The notes under the pieces: model-generated
Databases searched by the model: none
What the model was told of the DNA's origin: nothing
The model's input: the letters and a program-made list of their open reading frames with translations, nothing else
Assembly (NCBI GenBank): GCA_019509785.1
Contig: JAEKLQ010000045.1
Span: 1-64,000, forward strand
From: Fibrobacterota bacterium
GTDB lineage: Bacteria > Fibrobacterota > Fibrobacteria > UBA11236
Direction: 5' to 3'
Length of the DNA: 64,000 bases
Translations under genes and position numbers: made by a program
In this document: one piece after another, positions 36,149 to 44,934 of the stretch
How positions within the stretch are numbered: the stretch's first letter is position 1
Layout: each line of letters starts with the position of its first letter

Positions 36149-37648
36149 TTGTCCAAGTTACGCCTTTTATGCCTGGCCCTCGCAGCGTGGGCAGCCGCGC
36201 CCGCCCCGGCCCAGGTCTTTCCCGAGGCCCTGCCGGCCAACCGTGGGGCCACAACGCAATATTCCCCGCGTATGCTGGCCCTGGGCGAACCCCGCTTCAC
36301 CGATTCCTCGCTCTATAACCTGTACGATCAGGGCGGATCGCCCATGGGACTGCTGGAAACGCGTAAGGAGCACGTAGGACTGTCCCTCGGCTACCTGGGA
36401 AGCCAGCGCGCGACACCAGGGGATTCCCTGACTCTCAGCCACAGCGATTTTTCCATTCCGCAACTGGGCTTCTTCCAGCCCGGCGTCTTCGGGGCCAGCC
36501 TTTACTTCCTGCGCGAATCGGAAGCCTATCGCCAACGGCGCGGCGACAGCGTGGAGAACGGCGCCAATCTTTTCGGCTTGGACATGGCCGCGGGCCCCGC
36601 CTCGGGCTTGTTCCGGGTGGGATTCAGCGCCCATGCCCGCTTGGGTTCGATCGATTACCCCGGGGATCCGAACCGCATCCTCCTCTCGGTTCCCTCCTTG
36701 CGTTTCGACCTGGGCAGCCGTGTGCTTCCTGGCTTGGAAACGGGGATCTTCGCCGGCTTCGGGGCCAGCTTCGACAGCCTGCGGACCCCGACGGGCGACC
36801 TGGAAAGGGTCGCCTCCATGACGCTCCCCCGTTACGGGATCTTGGCGGATGTCGGCGGCACGGAAGCCTTGCCGGTGATGGGCAACGTCGTGCTTGAGCT
36901 CGGCACCGATCGCACTTTCGGCGAGTACAGGCCGGCCGGAGGGGACGGCATCCAATATCCCACGGTTTGGACCGACTACTGGACCTTCCAGACCCAATGG
37001 ATGTATCCGCTCCTGGTGCAGGATTTCCGGTTGCAGCCGGCCATCCGCTTCGCGCACCGTTCCGAGAAGGCGCAAGGCTATAAGGGACTCAAGGGAAACC
37101 AGGATCCCTTCAAGAAGGGGAGTAAAATCGACTCCCTCAAGTTGACGAGGAGCGTCAACGATTTCGGCTTGGGCGCGCAGATCAGCTTCCGGGAAATCGT
37201 TTCCGTGCTCATGGAATGGGAGACCGCCGGGCATACCTACGAGGCCGATAGTTCGCATGACGAACGTTATAATCGCTTCTCCGTCGGCCTGGAACATTAC
37301 GTCCATCGCCTTCCCATCGACTTCCCTAAATCGGTAAGCCTGGTATTGCGCGCCGGGTGGACCTGGCGCCAGGACCCGAAAGATCAACCCGGGTATCGGG
37401 ATTTCCATTTCGAACCCTTCCTTCCCTCCGGCTTGATCGGTGGTCGCAAGCCTTCATTCAGTTCCAAGCCCGACGCCCCGGCAGCGTACAGTGCGCTCAG
37501 CCTGGGATTCAGCCTTGGAGTATTGGAGGACAAGCTCCTCCTGGATGGTTTCCTGGGCTTTCCCGAACAGCGTGAACGGATGGCAATCGGGACGCAGGAT
37601 GCTACCGGAACCGAAATCGGAGCCACTCTGACTTATCGGGTCCTTTGA
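36149..37648 (+). CDS. Outer-membrane-barrel-like secreted protein of unknown function
   Basis: The TTG at 36149 is preceded by GGAGA nine bases upstream and opens a signal peptide (LRLLCLALAAWAAAPAPAQ). The 499-residue product has many alternating amphipathic strands with aromatic ends (LSLGYLG, FGASLYFLRE, FRVGFSAHARLG, YWTFQTQWMYPLL, RFSVGLEHYVH, GATLTYRVL), as in transmembrane beta-barrels, and early residues RGATTQYSPRMLALGEPRF. No known porin or transporter motif is seen. It may be a Fibrobacterota outer membrane protein. It seems to be its own transcription unit, flanked by hairpins on both sides. Confidence 0.6.
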   Translation: MSKLRLLCLALAAWAAAPAPAQVFPEALPANRGATTQYSPRMLALGEPRFTDSSLYNLYDQGGSPMGLLETRKEHVGLSLGYLGSQRATPGDSLTLSHSDFSIPQLGFFQPGVFGASLYFLRESEAYRQRRGDSVENGANLFGLDMAAGPASGLFRVGFSAHARLGSIDYPGDPNRILLSVPSLRFDLGSRVLPGLETGIFAGFGASFDSLRTPTGDLERVASMTLPRYGILADVGGTEALPVMGNVVLELGTDRTFGEYRPAGGDGIQYPTVWTDYWTFQTQWMYPLLVQDFRLQPAIRFAHRSEKAQGYKGLKGNQDPFKKGSKIDSLKLTRSVNDFGLGAQISFREIVSVLMEWETAGHTYEADSSHDERYNRFSVGLEHYVHRLPIDFPKSVSLVLRAGWTWRQDPKDQPGYRDFHFEPFLPSGLIGGRKPSFSSKPDAPAAYSALSLGFSLGVLEDKLLLDGFLGFPEQRERMAIGTQDATGTEIGATLTYRVL

Positions 37649-37701
37649 GGCCGGGGCCGGGGGTCCCTACAAAACCCTAAACGCCGGCTGAATTAGGGAA
37701 C

Positions 37702-37718
37702 GGAAGGGTGAACCTTCC
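37702..37718 (+). terminator. Hairpin after the outer-membrane-like gene
   Basis: GGAAGG, GTGAA, CCTTCC followed by GAATTTT, 54 bases after the stop. A second 6-bp hairpin (GGTTCT / AGAACC, 37755-37771) follows in the same intergenic stretch and could belong to the cellulase leader. Confidence 0.45.
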
Positions 37719-37862
37719 GAATTTTCCGAAGCACAAAGAATAACTGAAGCATTAGGTTCTACCGAAGAACCAGGCTAGTCGGAATCGTGGATGGACAACG
37801 AGGGGAATGGGAACCCCGCCGACACGCAAAGTGAAGCCAAAAACTCAACCTGGAGCCTAGAA

Positions 37863-39626
37863 ATGAAAAGCCAACGAAAAAGCGTAAGTGCGGCCCTTAT
37901 CGCCGCATTTTCGACGCTCATGGCCGCCTCGGCGGCCCACGCCGCGAATGAATGGGCGGTCGATGCCAAAGGCAACATCACGCTCAATGGCGCGGTTTTC
38001 CGGATCAAGGGCGGGTCCTGGTTCGGGCTCGAGGGCCGGCATGAACCGTCCTCGGATGCGACCAACCCCAGCGGCGCGCCGATGGAACTGTATCTCGGCA
38101 ATATGTTCTGGAGCGAGAGCGGCCGTACCTTGACCCAAGACGCTGCCGAAATCAAGGCCATGGGATTCAACAGCATTCGTATCCCGGTTGTGCCCCAGAC
38201 CTTGTCGGACGCCGATCCGCAGGGCCTGGATCCCAATCTGAAGAACGCGAAGGCCGTGCGGATCCAAGGCGCTTTCACCGCCCTGAAGACGATGATGCAG
38301 GCCTGCTCCGCCGCCGGCCTGTACGTCATGCTCGACATGCATTCCTGTTCCAATTACGTAGGCTGGCGGAAGGGCCGGCTGGATGCCCGCCCGCCTTATG
38401 TGGACAAGGATCGTCAAAGTTACGATTTCAAGCGCGAGGATTATTCCTGCGCCGAGACCGATAACCCGAGCACCGTCACCCACATCAACGCGTACAACGT
38501 CACCAAGTGGCTGGCAGATCTGAAGACCCTGGCCGGGCTGGGAGCGGCCGCCGGCGTGGACAACGTGATGGGCATCGACATCTTCAACGAGCCCTGGGAT
38601 TACAGCTGGAGCGAATGGAGCTCCTTGATTGATCAAGCCTACGGCGCCATCAGCGCCGTGAACCCCCGCATCCTGATCTTCGCCCAGGGGATCGGCAGCA
38701 CGAACGGCAACCAGGACGGCTCGCCCACCACCATCAACAAGACCCCCTTCGGCGACACGACTTCGAATCCCAACTGGGGCGAAAACCTGTTCGAAGCGGG
38801 CCTGAAGCCGCCCACCATGCCGAAAAGCAAATTGGTGTTCTCACCGCATACCTACGGCCCTTCCGTTTTCGTGCAGAAGATGTTCGCCGACCCGGCCCAA
38901 CCCGAATGCGCCGGCCTCGAGGGCGACGCCTTCGGCGATAAGAAGTGCCGCATCGTGATCAACCAAGCGAAGCTCGACAAGGGCTGGCATGATCACTTCG
39001 GCTACCTGAGGGCAATGGGTTATGCCGTGGCCATCGGCGAGTACGGCGGGAACATGGACTGGCCCAACAAGGCCGAGGCCGTCAACCAGCAACGGTTCAG
39101 CTACATCACCGATCATACCTTCGATGAGCAGTGGCAGAAGGCCTTCGTCGATTACATGATGCGGGAAGGCATTTACGACTCCTTTTATTGGTCCATCAAC
39201 CCGGAATCCGGCGACACCTACGGTATTTTCAAGACCCCGTATGACCCGATTTCCAACAAGGACGGATGGGGAACCTGGTCGGCCACCGATTCCCGGAAGA
39301 CCACCTTATTGAGCAAGCTCTGGAGCATGCCGGAGGTCGCGAACCCGGGCAACGTCATCGCCGTCAAGAGCGCCTCCAAGAAGGGCTTCGATTTCCATGC
39401 CTCGGGCACCGGGCTGATCGCCTACACCTTGCCCAAGACGGAAACGGTTTCCCTTAAGCTCTACAATCTCGACGGAAGCCTGCGGTCGGAAGTCATCAGC
39501 CAAGAGCAGTCGGCGGGTTCCTACTCCCTGAACCGGCAGCAGATGAAGGCCAAATCGGGGCTGTATCTGGCGGCATTCAAGGCCGGCGAATACACCTACA
39601 ATCAAGTCGTGTATCTGGCCCAGTAA
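37863..39626 (+). CDS. Secreted GH5-family endoglucanase with C-terminal type IX-like sorting domain
   Basis: The ATG at 37863 gives a signal peptide (KSVSAALIAAFSTLMAASAAHA); an open frame reaches 37791. The 587-residue enzyme is a glycoside hydrolase family 5 TIM barrel: FNSIRIPVVPQTL, AGLYVMLDMHS, the acid/base Glu243 in DIFNEPWD, VFSPHTYGP, and the nucleophile Glu393 in AIGEYGGN. The substrate is probably cellulose or another beta-1,4-glucan. The last 75 residues (TGLIAYTLPKTETVSLKLYN to the end, GLYLAAFKAGEYTYNQVVYL) form a beta-sandwich of the kind that marks type IX cargo, fitting the PorU-like protein at 11769. A bidirectional terminator follows. Confidence 0.9.
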   Translation: MKSQRKSVSAALIAAFSTLMAASAAHAANEWAVDAKGNITLNGAVFRIKGGSWFGLEGRHEPSSDATNPSGAPMELYLGNMFWSESGRTLTQDAAEIKAMGFNSIRIPVVPQTLSDADPQGLDPNLKNAKAVRIQGAFTALKTMMQACSAAGLYVMLDMHSCSNYVGWRKGRLDARPPYVDKDRQSYDFKREDYSCAETDNPSTVTHINAYNVTKWLADLKTLAGLGAAAGVDNVMGIDIFNEPWDYSWSEWSSLIDQAYGAISAVNPRILIFAQGIGSTNGNQDGSPTTINKTPFGDTTSNPNWGENLFEAGLKPPTMPKSKLVFSPHTYGPSVFVQKMFADPAQPECAGLEGDAFGDKKCRIVINQAKLDKGWHDHFGYLRAMGYAVAIGEYGGNMDWPNKAEAVNQQRFSYITDHTFDEQWQKAFVDYMMREGIYDSFYWSINPESGDTYGIFKTPYDPISNKDGWGTWSATDSRKTTLLSKLWSMPEVANPGNVIAVKSASKKGFDFHASGTGLIAYTLPKTETVSLKLYNLDGSLRSEVISQEQSAGSYSLNRQQMKAKSGLYLAAFKAGEYTYNQVVYLAQ

Positions 39627-39653
39627 GCCATCGCCAAGTAATCCATCATGAAA

Positions 39654-39680
39654 ACGGGCCCGGCATCGCTGCCGGCCCGT
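39654..39680. terminator. Bidirectional terminator between convergent genes
   Basis: A GC-rich stem (ACGGGCC then CGGCA, loop TCGC, TGCCGGCCCGT, one bulged C) lies 28 bases after the GH5 stop. On the minus strand it is followed by TTTT, so it can also end the gene at 39733. Confidence 0.65.
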
Positions 39681-39732
39681 CTTGCTTCCCCGTCTTCCAT
39701 ATCTCGTCCGGCTTCCCTTCCTCCCGTTCCTC

Positions 39733-40275
39733 CTACTCCCCTTCTTCCTCTTCCTCGCCCAATTGCGCGTACGCGCTGTCGATGGCGGCGAGGCAAGCGG
39801 CCGATTGGCCGGGCCAAATCGACTGGGGTAGTTTGAGCAGCGCGCGCCTGCGCCGGATCAAAGCGCGCTGGCATTGGGGGACAGGGGCATCGAGGGGCAA
39901 GGCGCCGCACAGATCCGCAAAGGCCCCCGGATCATCCAGCCCCCGGGCATATTCCAGAACGCGTTGCGGATCGCGGCTGATGGCCTCCGCGAATGCGAGA
40001 TCCAGCTCATCGGCCGCATCGCCTTCCGCTGCCGCGCGCAGGGCATCCCCCACTTCCAACCAAGCGGGATCGGCTGAAACGATGCCCGCTTTTACGTCCG
40101 CCCAGGCGGGCCTTTCGTAGATCTCGCGCAGCACCGAACGCGCTCCCAGGCGCTGCACGCGCGCGGCCAGAACCTGGGCCGGGCTTTGTTCCGGCGCCAC
40201 CCGCTCGCGCTTCTCCAAAGCGGCGGCGAAGCCGGTAGCCAGCATCAGGGCCAGGGCCAATCCGCGCGCGCTCAC
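39733..40275 (-). CDS. Secreted helical protein of unknown function
   Basis: The frame is open upstream to 40431, inside the preceding gene. The GTG at 40275 gives a signal peptide (SARGLALALMLATGFAAALE) and is taken as the likely start, although no clear Shine-Dalgarno precedes it. The mature part, about 155 residues, is mostly helical and acidic with two cysteine pairs (LCGALPLD and PVPQCQRAL; SAACLAAI) and ends in a run of seven acidic residues broken only by Gly. No family is recognised. It directly follows the TPR-like lipoprotein gene on the same strand and may work with it. Confidence 0.5.
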   Translation of the reverse strand: MSARGLALALMLATGFAAALEKRERVAPEQSPAQVLAARVQRLGARSVLREIYERPAWADVKAGIVSADPAWLEVGDALRAAAEGDAADELDLAFAEAISRDPQRVLEYARGLDDPGAFADLCGALPLDAPVPQCQRALIRRRRALLKLPQSIWPGQSAACLAAIDSAYAQLGEEEEEGE

Positions 40276-40307
40276 TGACGCTTTTACGGGGAATCCTATC
40301 CGAACGC

Positions 40308-41474
40308 TCAGGGAGAATCCCTTCGAGGTACCCGCGCCGCCATGGCGCGTTTCCACAATGTCCATTGCCGGGCGCTGTCCAGGGCCTGGGGCAATTTCAA
40401 TCCGGGTCGATCCCGGATCAAGGCGGACCATGAGTCCAGATACCGGGTGGTGGCAGAGTCTTCCCAGGGACGGGATGCCAGGAAGGCGTCGTACTCCTTC
40501 TGCGCGTCCGTCAGGCCCGCGAAAGCCGCGTTCGCCCCCGCGCTATCCTCGAAGGTCCGATAGTACAATGTCAGGAACTCGGCGGCCTTGAGCTGGAACA
40601 TGTATCCCAGGGACCGCTGTTCGTATCCTCCCGACAATACCTTGGGGCCGGTGTAGGAATCCACGCGCAGATTGCGTCCCAAGCGGAATAGGCCGAGGGC
40701 GGCGTCCCTTCCGCGTAGGCGGATATCGTACGGATGCTCGCCTTGGGTGGATAGGAATACTGAATACAGGATATCGATCAGCTTTTCGAAGGGCGGGAAG
40801 GGCACCCGCCGATAAAGCGCGACGGCTTCGGTCAGGGTATAAGGGTTCCATTGGCGGCAATCGCTGAACAAGCCCAACAGCGCCTCTTCCAAGCGGGGGT
40901 AGTAGAAATCGCCGCGGGGGAGCCGCCGCGGGTCTTGAAAGATGGCGCGGGCTTGCGGCACGCGTCCTTCCCGGAGCAAGAGATACGCTTCGATCACCCG
41001 CAGCGCCCCGTTGCCGGGGTCGCGGGCCAGGGCCTTGTCGAGCCAGGGGCGCGCGCGTTGGAGATCGCCAGCGCTGTCGCCGGCCGCCGTGCCGGCGGCT
41101 TCGACCGCGCTGTCGTCGGAGGTCGTAACATCGGCGGCTTCGAGATAGGCGAGACAAAGCCGGAAGGCGATCATAGGTTCGCCGGGGCGCAAGCTATCTG
41201 CGCGGATCAGTTCGGCGATGCGGACTTGCCGGGAGGTATCCGTGAGCCCGAGGAACAGGTGCAGGCGCCAATCCCCCGGATACCATTCCGCGATCTGCTC
41301 CAACGGCTCCGGCGGCCGGAAGTCCGCCAGGGAAACCTTCCGTTGCGATTCGGTCAGAGGGGTTTCGCGTAATGGCTTACGCCCATCGCACCCCGTAAGG
41401 CCACACGGAAGGCAGCCGAGGATGCCCGCGAGCGCGAGCCCTTTGGCCAATGCGATGGACGGCCGTACCGGCAT
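40308..41474 (-). CDS. TPR-like lipoprotein
   Basis: The start at 41474 yields a signal peptide with a lipobox (LPCGLTGCD). The 388-residue protein is mostly helical, with repeat-like segments of about 34 residues (ARPWLDKALARDPGNGALRV, IEAYLLLREGRVPQARAIF) characteristic of tetratricopeptide repeats. The open frame runs on to 42149 in the opposite direction to the MCE gene; that extension is a shadow. A scaffold role in the envelope is inferred from the fold only. The promoter region is shared with the divergent MCE-domain gene. Confidence 0.65.
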   Translation of the reverse strand: MPVRPSIALAKGLALAGILGCLPCGLTGCDGRKPLRETPLTESQRKVSLADFRPPEPLEQIAEWYPGDWRLHLFLGLTDTSRQVRIAELIRADSLRPGEPMIAFRLCLAYLEAADVTTSDDSAVEAAGTAAGDSAGDLQRARPWLDKALARDPGNGALRVIEAYLLLREGRVPQARAIFQDPRRLPRGDFYYPRLEEALLGLFSDCRQWNPYTLTEAVALYRRVPFPPFEKLIDILYSVFLSTQGEHPYDIRLRGRDAALGLFRLGRNLRVDSYTGPKVLSGGYEQRSLGYMFQLKAAEFLTLYYRTFEDSAGANAAFAGLTDAQKEYDAFLASRPWEDSATTRYLDSWSALIRDRPGLKLPQALDSARQWTLWKRAMAARVPRRDSP

Positions 41475-41530
41475 GGGGACAAATGTACAATCCGGGTCCC
41501 GCGAATTCGTATCATTCCTACATTCCTCAG

Positions 41531-41550
41531 GGAGCGGCTGGCCGCTCTCC
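41531..41550. repeat. Imperfect palindrome related to the one at 2310
   Basis: GGAGCGGC, TG, GCCGCTC, followed by TCCGGAAC. The right half (CCGCTCTCC, then GGAAC) also occurs in the palindrome at 2310-2333 followed by CCGGAAC. Both lie between divergent genes; this one is 12 bases before the MCE start. Confidence 0.4.
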
Positions 41551-41561
41551 GGAACCATAGC

Positions 41562-42497
41562 ATGGAGAAATACGCCCGCATCGTCGGCTACGCCTCGGCC
41601 CTCGCGATTCTGCTGGCGGCCCTGGCCCTGGTCATGGGCCTCCGCGAAGGCGTGCTCTTCCCCCATCATCGCGTGCGGGTCCGTTTCCCCGCCATCGGCA
41701 CCCTGATGGAAGACGATCCCGTGAAGCTGCGCGGCGTGGCCGTCGGGCGGGTGGCCTCCATCCGGGCGGAAAACGGCGAGGCCATCGCGACATTGGAATT
41801 CTTCCATGGTACGCCTCTCCCCGCCGATTCGCGCTTCGTCAATTACAACTACAGCCTTTTCGGCGCGCGCATGGTGATCCTGGTGCCCGGCTCCTCGCGC
41901 GAGCCCATGGACGCGGAAAAGCTGCAGCAAGGGGACTTCAGCGCCGGCGTATCCGAATCCATCCATCGCGTGGATGAATTGCTGCGTACGGTTTCCGAAT
42001 ACAAGCGCCTGAGCATGCGCCTGGACCGAGGCTCGGACACGTCCCTCTCCGTGCAGCAATACCTCGCCCTCCGGGTGTATCCGGTGCTGGAGCGGTTCGC
42101 GGCCCTGACCCGGGACATGGATTCCCTGCAAAGCGCGGCCGGATCGCAATTGGATGGGCTGGAAACGGCGGCGGCCGGCATGGATCGCCTGGGGCGCGGT
42201 TTATCTTCCCAAAGCGACACCCTGGTCGCGCGCGCCGAGCGGACTTTGGATCGGCTGGCGCGACTGACCGCGCAATCCACCATCGTGCTCCATGGCCTCG
42301 AAGAGATAGCCATCGCCAGCCAGGACACAACCCATGGCCCCGGCCGCCTTATCGCCAACCGGGATCTCTACGATAAGACCATGGCCGTGACCCATGCCTT
42401 GGAGGACATGCTTAAGCTGCTGGAGAAGGACGGGTTGACGGATGCCATCCATTTCTGGCGCAACGTCCACGTCCGGTGGAAAAAGTATTCCGAATAG
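41562..42497 (+). CDS. MCE/MlaD-domain membrane-anchored lipid-transport protein
   Basis: The 311-residue protein has one N-terminal membrane helix (IVGYASALAILLAALALVMG) and an MCE domain (about 35-110): RVRVRFPAIGTLMEDDPVKL, RGVAVGRVASI and the tail segment GARMVILVPGS are diagnostic. The C-terminal two thirds is a long coiled-coil region, as in MlaD and PqiB relatives that form lipid-transport tunnels across the periplasm. No MlaE or MlaF gene is adjacent, so its partners lie elsewhere. The start follows a palindrome that may be an operator. Confidence 0.85.
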   Translation: MEKYARIVGYASALAILLAALALVMGLREGVLFPHHRVRVRFPAIGTLMEDDPVKLRGVAVGRVASIRAENGEAIATLEFFHGTPLPADSRFVNYNYSLFGARMVILVPGSSREPMDAEKLQQGDFSAGVSESIHRVDELLRTVSEYKRLSMRLDRGSDTSLSVQQYLALRVYPVLERFAALTRDMDSLQSAAGSQLDGLETAAAGMDRLGRGLSSQSDTLVARAERTLDRLARLTAQSTIVLHGLEEIAIASQDTTHGPGRLIANRDLYDKTMAVTHALEDMLKLLEKDGLTDAIHFWRNVHVRWKKYSE

Positions 42498-42509
42498 CGG
42501 CCGAAGCGA

Positions 42510-43268
42510 TCAGACGGCGGTTCGCGCCAAGATCCCTTTCACATCTTCCCATAAGACCGGGATTGACTCGGGCTCCCGCGCGGGCCGCAAGCGGATGCCG
42601 TCCCGATCCTCCTCTACGAACAGCAGGTCGAGACCGGGACGGTAGCCGGATAAGGTGGAAGCCCAAAAGGTCCTTTCCGCGGAACCGGGCGGGTCGGCCA
42701 AAATCAGATGGATGGGCCCTTCATGCCAGCGGCCGATGAAGAGGGCCTCGGACCCATGGGCCGTATCCAGGACCCAGTAGCCGCTCTCGCGCAGGGATTC
42801 CCTAATCCAATGACGCCGATAGGGATCGGCTACCCGTAATAGGACGGTTCCGCGCGTGCGGCAGGCATCGCGCCGGCCGGCGAACGGGGTTCCCCGCAAG
42901 ATGGCTTCCACCCGTTGCGACAGAACCAAGGGACTAAGGGGCTTGGGTAGGAATTCGCCTAGGGGATCGCCGCAAGCCAGCGCCACCAGCGGATCGCCCG
43001 CGTATGCCGACACGTAAAGGACCTTGAGCCCGGGATTGCCCCGGCGCATCAAGCGCGCCAACTCGAGGCCGTCGCAATGGGGCGGCATCATCACGTCGGT
43101 TACAAGCAAATCCGGCGGACCGGCTTCCCCGGCGCTCAGCTCCAAGGCCTCCAGCGCGTGCGCCGCCGTCAGCACGGCGTAACCGTTCATCCGCAGCACG
43201 TCGGCCATCAAGCGACGCAATGCCGGCTCATCATCGACCACCAGTACATGGGGCATTTTGCCTTGCAT
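42510..43268 (-). CDS. Response regulator with a second, degenerate receiver-like domain
   Basis: The ATG at 43268 is preceded by GGGGAGG. Residues 6-125 are a complete receiver: VLVVDDEP (acidic pair), LLVTDVMMPP (phospho-accepting Asp), LYVSAYAG (Thr/Ser switch) and FLPKPLSP (Lys). Residues 140-252 repeat the fold (GTVLLRVADPYRRHWIRESL, IHLILADPPGSAE) but lack the acidic pair and the Lys, so it is probably not phosphorylated. There is no DNA-binding domain; output is presumably by protein contact. No kinase is adjacent; the cytoplasmic kinase at 27740 is a possible partner. Confidence 0.85.
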   Translation of the reverse strand: MQGKMPHVLVVDDEPALRRLMADVLRMNGYAVLTAAHALEALELSAGEAGPPDLLVTDVMMPPHCDGLELARLMRRGNPGLKVLYVSAYAGDPLVALACGDPLGEFLPKPLSPLVLSQRVEAILRGTPFAGRRDACRTRGTVLLRVADPYRRHWIRESLRESGYWVLDTAHGSEALFIGRWHEGPIHLILADPPGSAERTFWASTLSGYRPGLDLLFVEEDRDGIRLRPAREPESIPVLWEDVKGILARTAV

Positions 43269-43455
43269 GGGAGCCTCCCCGTGGATTCCTTCGGGAACTA
43301 TGACTTCACGGCCGAAAATACACCTTGGCCGGCGCGCCACCAAGGAAAAAACGCCGGCGCCTCACGCCTTCCGGAGGGCAAAAGAGGTTAAATTGTACTT
43401 GCCGGCGGCAGCCGGCATGCCGGCCTTGGCCGGACCCGTCACCGAGGAGTTACCC

Positions 43456-43977
43456 ATGCGCCCCGCAGAAAACCGCAAACCCCCATCGTTCCGGAAGCGC
43501 GTCTTCCTGGCGGCGGCTATGCTTTCCGCGGCTATCGCCGCCCGGGCGGAGGAAGATCCCCTGTTGGGCAACATCAAGGGGATCCAATGCGTAGGCTGCA
43601 CGGCCGGATCCGTTGATCTGATCATCCATGATCCCATCGATGTGCGGGACTTCCAGGTGCGCATCGCGGAAAGCGATTACCAGAAAATCATCACCCCTCT
43701 GCCCGGCAAAACCATATACGACAAGAACGGCTGCTTCTATTGGTTCGACGCCCCGAAGGGGCAGGTTTCCGCTAAAGCGGATGCCGCCAAGAAAAAAGCC
43801 GCCGGCAAGCAGGACAAAGACGATGCCAAGAAAGCGGCCCCGGACGATTCGTCCCATTCCGACTCCGGTTCCCCGGCGCCGCCTCCCTCGCCGGAAATCC
43901 AGGGAACCCCTTCGCGGTGCATCCCCTACACGCGCGTGGAACCCGCCCCGTCCCAATCGGGAAAGCAGAAGGACTGA
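43456..43977 (+). CDS. Small secreted protein of unknown function
   Basis: GAGGAG lies just before the ATG at 43456. The 173-residue product has a basic start and a signal peptide (VFLAAAMLSAAIAARAEE). The mature N-terminal half is a small globular domain with three cysteines (GIQCVGCTAGSVDLI, KNGCFYWFD), followed by a Lys/Ala/Asp-rich and then Ser/Pro-rich low-complexity tail with one more cysteine (SRCIPYTR). Nothing similar comes to mind. The gene at 43984 begins 6 bases after its stop, so they are probably cotranscribed. Confidence 0.6.
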   Translation: MRPAENRKPPSFRKRVFLAAAMLSAAIAARAEEDPLLGNIKGIQCVGCTAGSVDLIIHDPIDVRDFQVRIAESDYQKIITPLPGKTIYDKNGCFYWFDAPKGQVSAKADAAKKKAAGKQDKDDAKKAAPDDSSHSDSGSPAPPPSPEIQGTPSRCIPYTRVEPAPSQSGKQKD

Positions 43978-43983
43978 CGGGGC

Positions 43984-44427
43984 ATGGCCGGACCCATCGA
44001 AAACCTTTCCTTCGTGGCCCGGCGCCTGATCCAATACGAGCGGCGCTTCGCCCTGGCCAATCCCAGGCGCAAGGTCGAGGCCGCGACCCTATTCTCCCGC
44101 ATCGCCGCCAGCCTGCAGGCTTTGGCTTCCGATTTGGGAAGGGATCAATTGCCCAACGATCCCAGCCGGGAGTTGGTCCTGTATTCGACCCGGCTCGCCG
44201 AGTGCGTGGGCGAAGAGCTGGGGGAGCCCGAGTCCGAGCGTCTCGCGAACGTGCTGGCCGAGGCCAGCGACAAGGAGCGCCTGTATTTGCAGTACCGCTC
44301 CTCCGAGAACAAGAAGGACTTGGCCGAGGAGTTGGAAAAAGCTTCCATTTTGATCCAGGCCCTGGCTAACGGCCTATGCCCCACCCCCCCGCCGACCCCC
44401 GGCTGGGTCGAATCCCCCCTGGCGTAA
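43984..44427 (+). CDS. Small all-helical cytoplasmic protein of unknown function
   Basis: The 147-residue protein has no signal peptide or membrane segment. It is predicted from composition to be almost entirely helical (FVARRLIQYERRF, EAATLFSRIAASLQALA, ELVLYSTRLAECVGEEL, KKDLAEELEKASILIQALA) with a proline-rich tail. Four such helices of similar length suggest a bundle. It begins 6 bases after the secreted protein at 43456 and ends 59 bases before the next unknown gene, forming a run of three small genes of unknown role. Confidence 0.55.
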   Translation: MAGPIENLSFVARRLIQYERRFALANPRRKVEAATLFSRIAASLQALASDLGRDQLPNDPSRELVLYSTRLAECVGEELGEPESERLANVLAEASDKERLYLQYRSSENKKDLAEELEKASILIQALANGLCPTPPPTPGWVESPLA

Positions 44428-44486
44428 TTCTCCGCTTCCCTGGCTTCCCCATCTTCCCGATGGTAAAATCCGGGTGAGGGAAGCCC

Positions 44487-44894
44487 ATGAAACATCCGTT
44501 CACCGGGGAATACATCAAGATGGCGACCGAGGCCGGCGAGGTCCAGGCGGTTCGCCTGGGGACCAAGCTCTTCGAGGCCGGGGACTTCGTCATTTTCGAA
44601 TCCGCCTTCACCCCGGCGGGTATGGTTTCTCCCATCGACGAGCATTCCCATGGCGTTCCCCAAGACAATGCCCGGGTCTGGCTGCCGCAGTTGCGGCAAT
44701 TAATGGATATGTTCGGGGATTTCCGTTCTTCCCTGGAAGCCTTCAGCTCGGCCTTGGGATCGCATGCCGGGGCCCCGAACGGCTACTTCGATAAGTTCAA
44801 AAGCTGGGAAGAAGTGACCCTCGCGGTCCTGATGCTGCGGAAAGCCGGCAAGATCTGGAACGGCCAGGCCTGGCTACGCGGAACCCCTGCGTAA
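44487..44894 (+). CDS. Small protein of unknown function
   Basis: The start is supported by GAGGGAAG nine bases upstream. The 135-residue protein has a beta-rich first half (EAGEVQAVRLGTKLFEAGDF, VIFESAFTPAG) and a helical second half with many aromatic residues (LRQLMDMFGDFRSSLEAF, FDKFKSWEEVTLAVLMLRKA). No signal peptide is present. I do not recognise a family. It stands last in a run of three small genes, convergent to pckG and followed by a hairpin. Confidence 0.55.
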   Translation: MKHPFTGEYIKMATEAGEVQAVRLGTKLFEAGDFVIFESAFTPAGMVSPIDEHSHGVPQDNARVWLPQLRQLMDMFGDFRSSLEAFSSALGSHAGAPNGYFDKFKSWEEVTLAVLMLRKAGKIWNGQAWLRGTPA

Positions 44895-44910
44895 TCCTGA
44901 TTACCCTGCG

Positions 44911-44934
44911 CATCCCTTGGGATGGGCCGGTTTT
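44911..44934 (+). terminator. Hairpin between convergent genes
   Basis: CATCCC, TT, GGGATG, then GGCCGGTTTT. It ends the small gene at 44487 and touches the pckG stop. Confidence 0.4.

Noticed and set aside
39733-40431. Start at 40431 for the secreted helical protein.
   Set aside because: It would place over 100 bases inside the upstream lipoprotein gene and bury the signal peptide in the middle of the product.
43437-43454. CGTCAC-N6-GTTACC upstream of the gene at 43456.
   Set aside because: Two mismatches in one arm; kept out of the count although spacing is correct.
44891-44904. GTAATC-CT-GATTAC as an eighth copy of the GGTAAC palindrome.
   Set aside because: The spacing differs by two bases and the inner base pair differs; it is a separate small palindrome between convergent genes.
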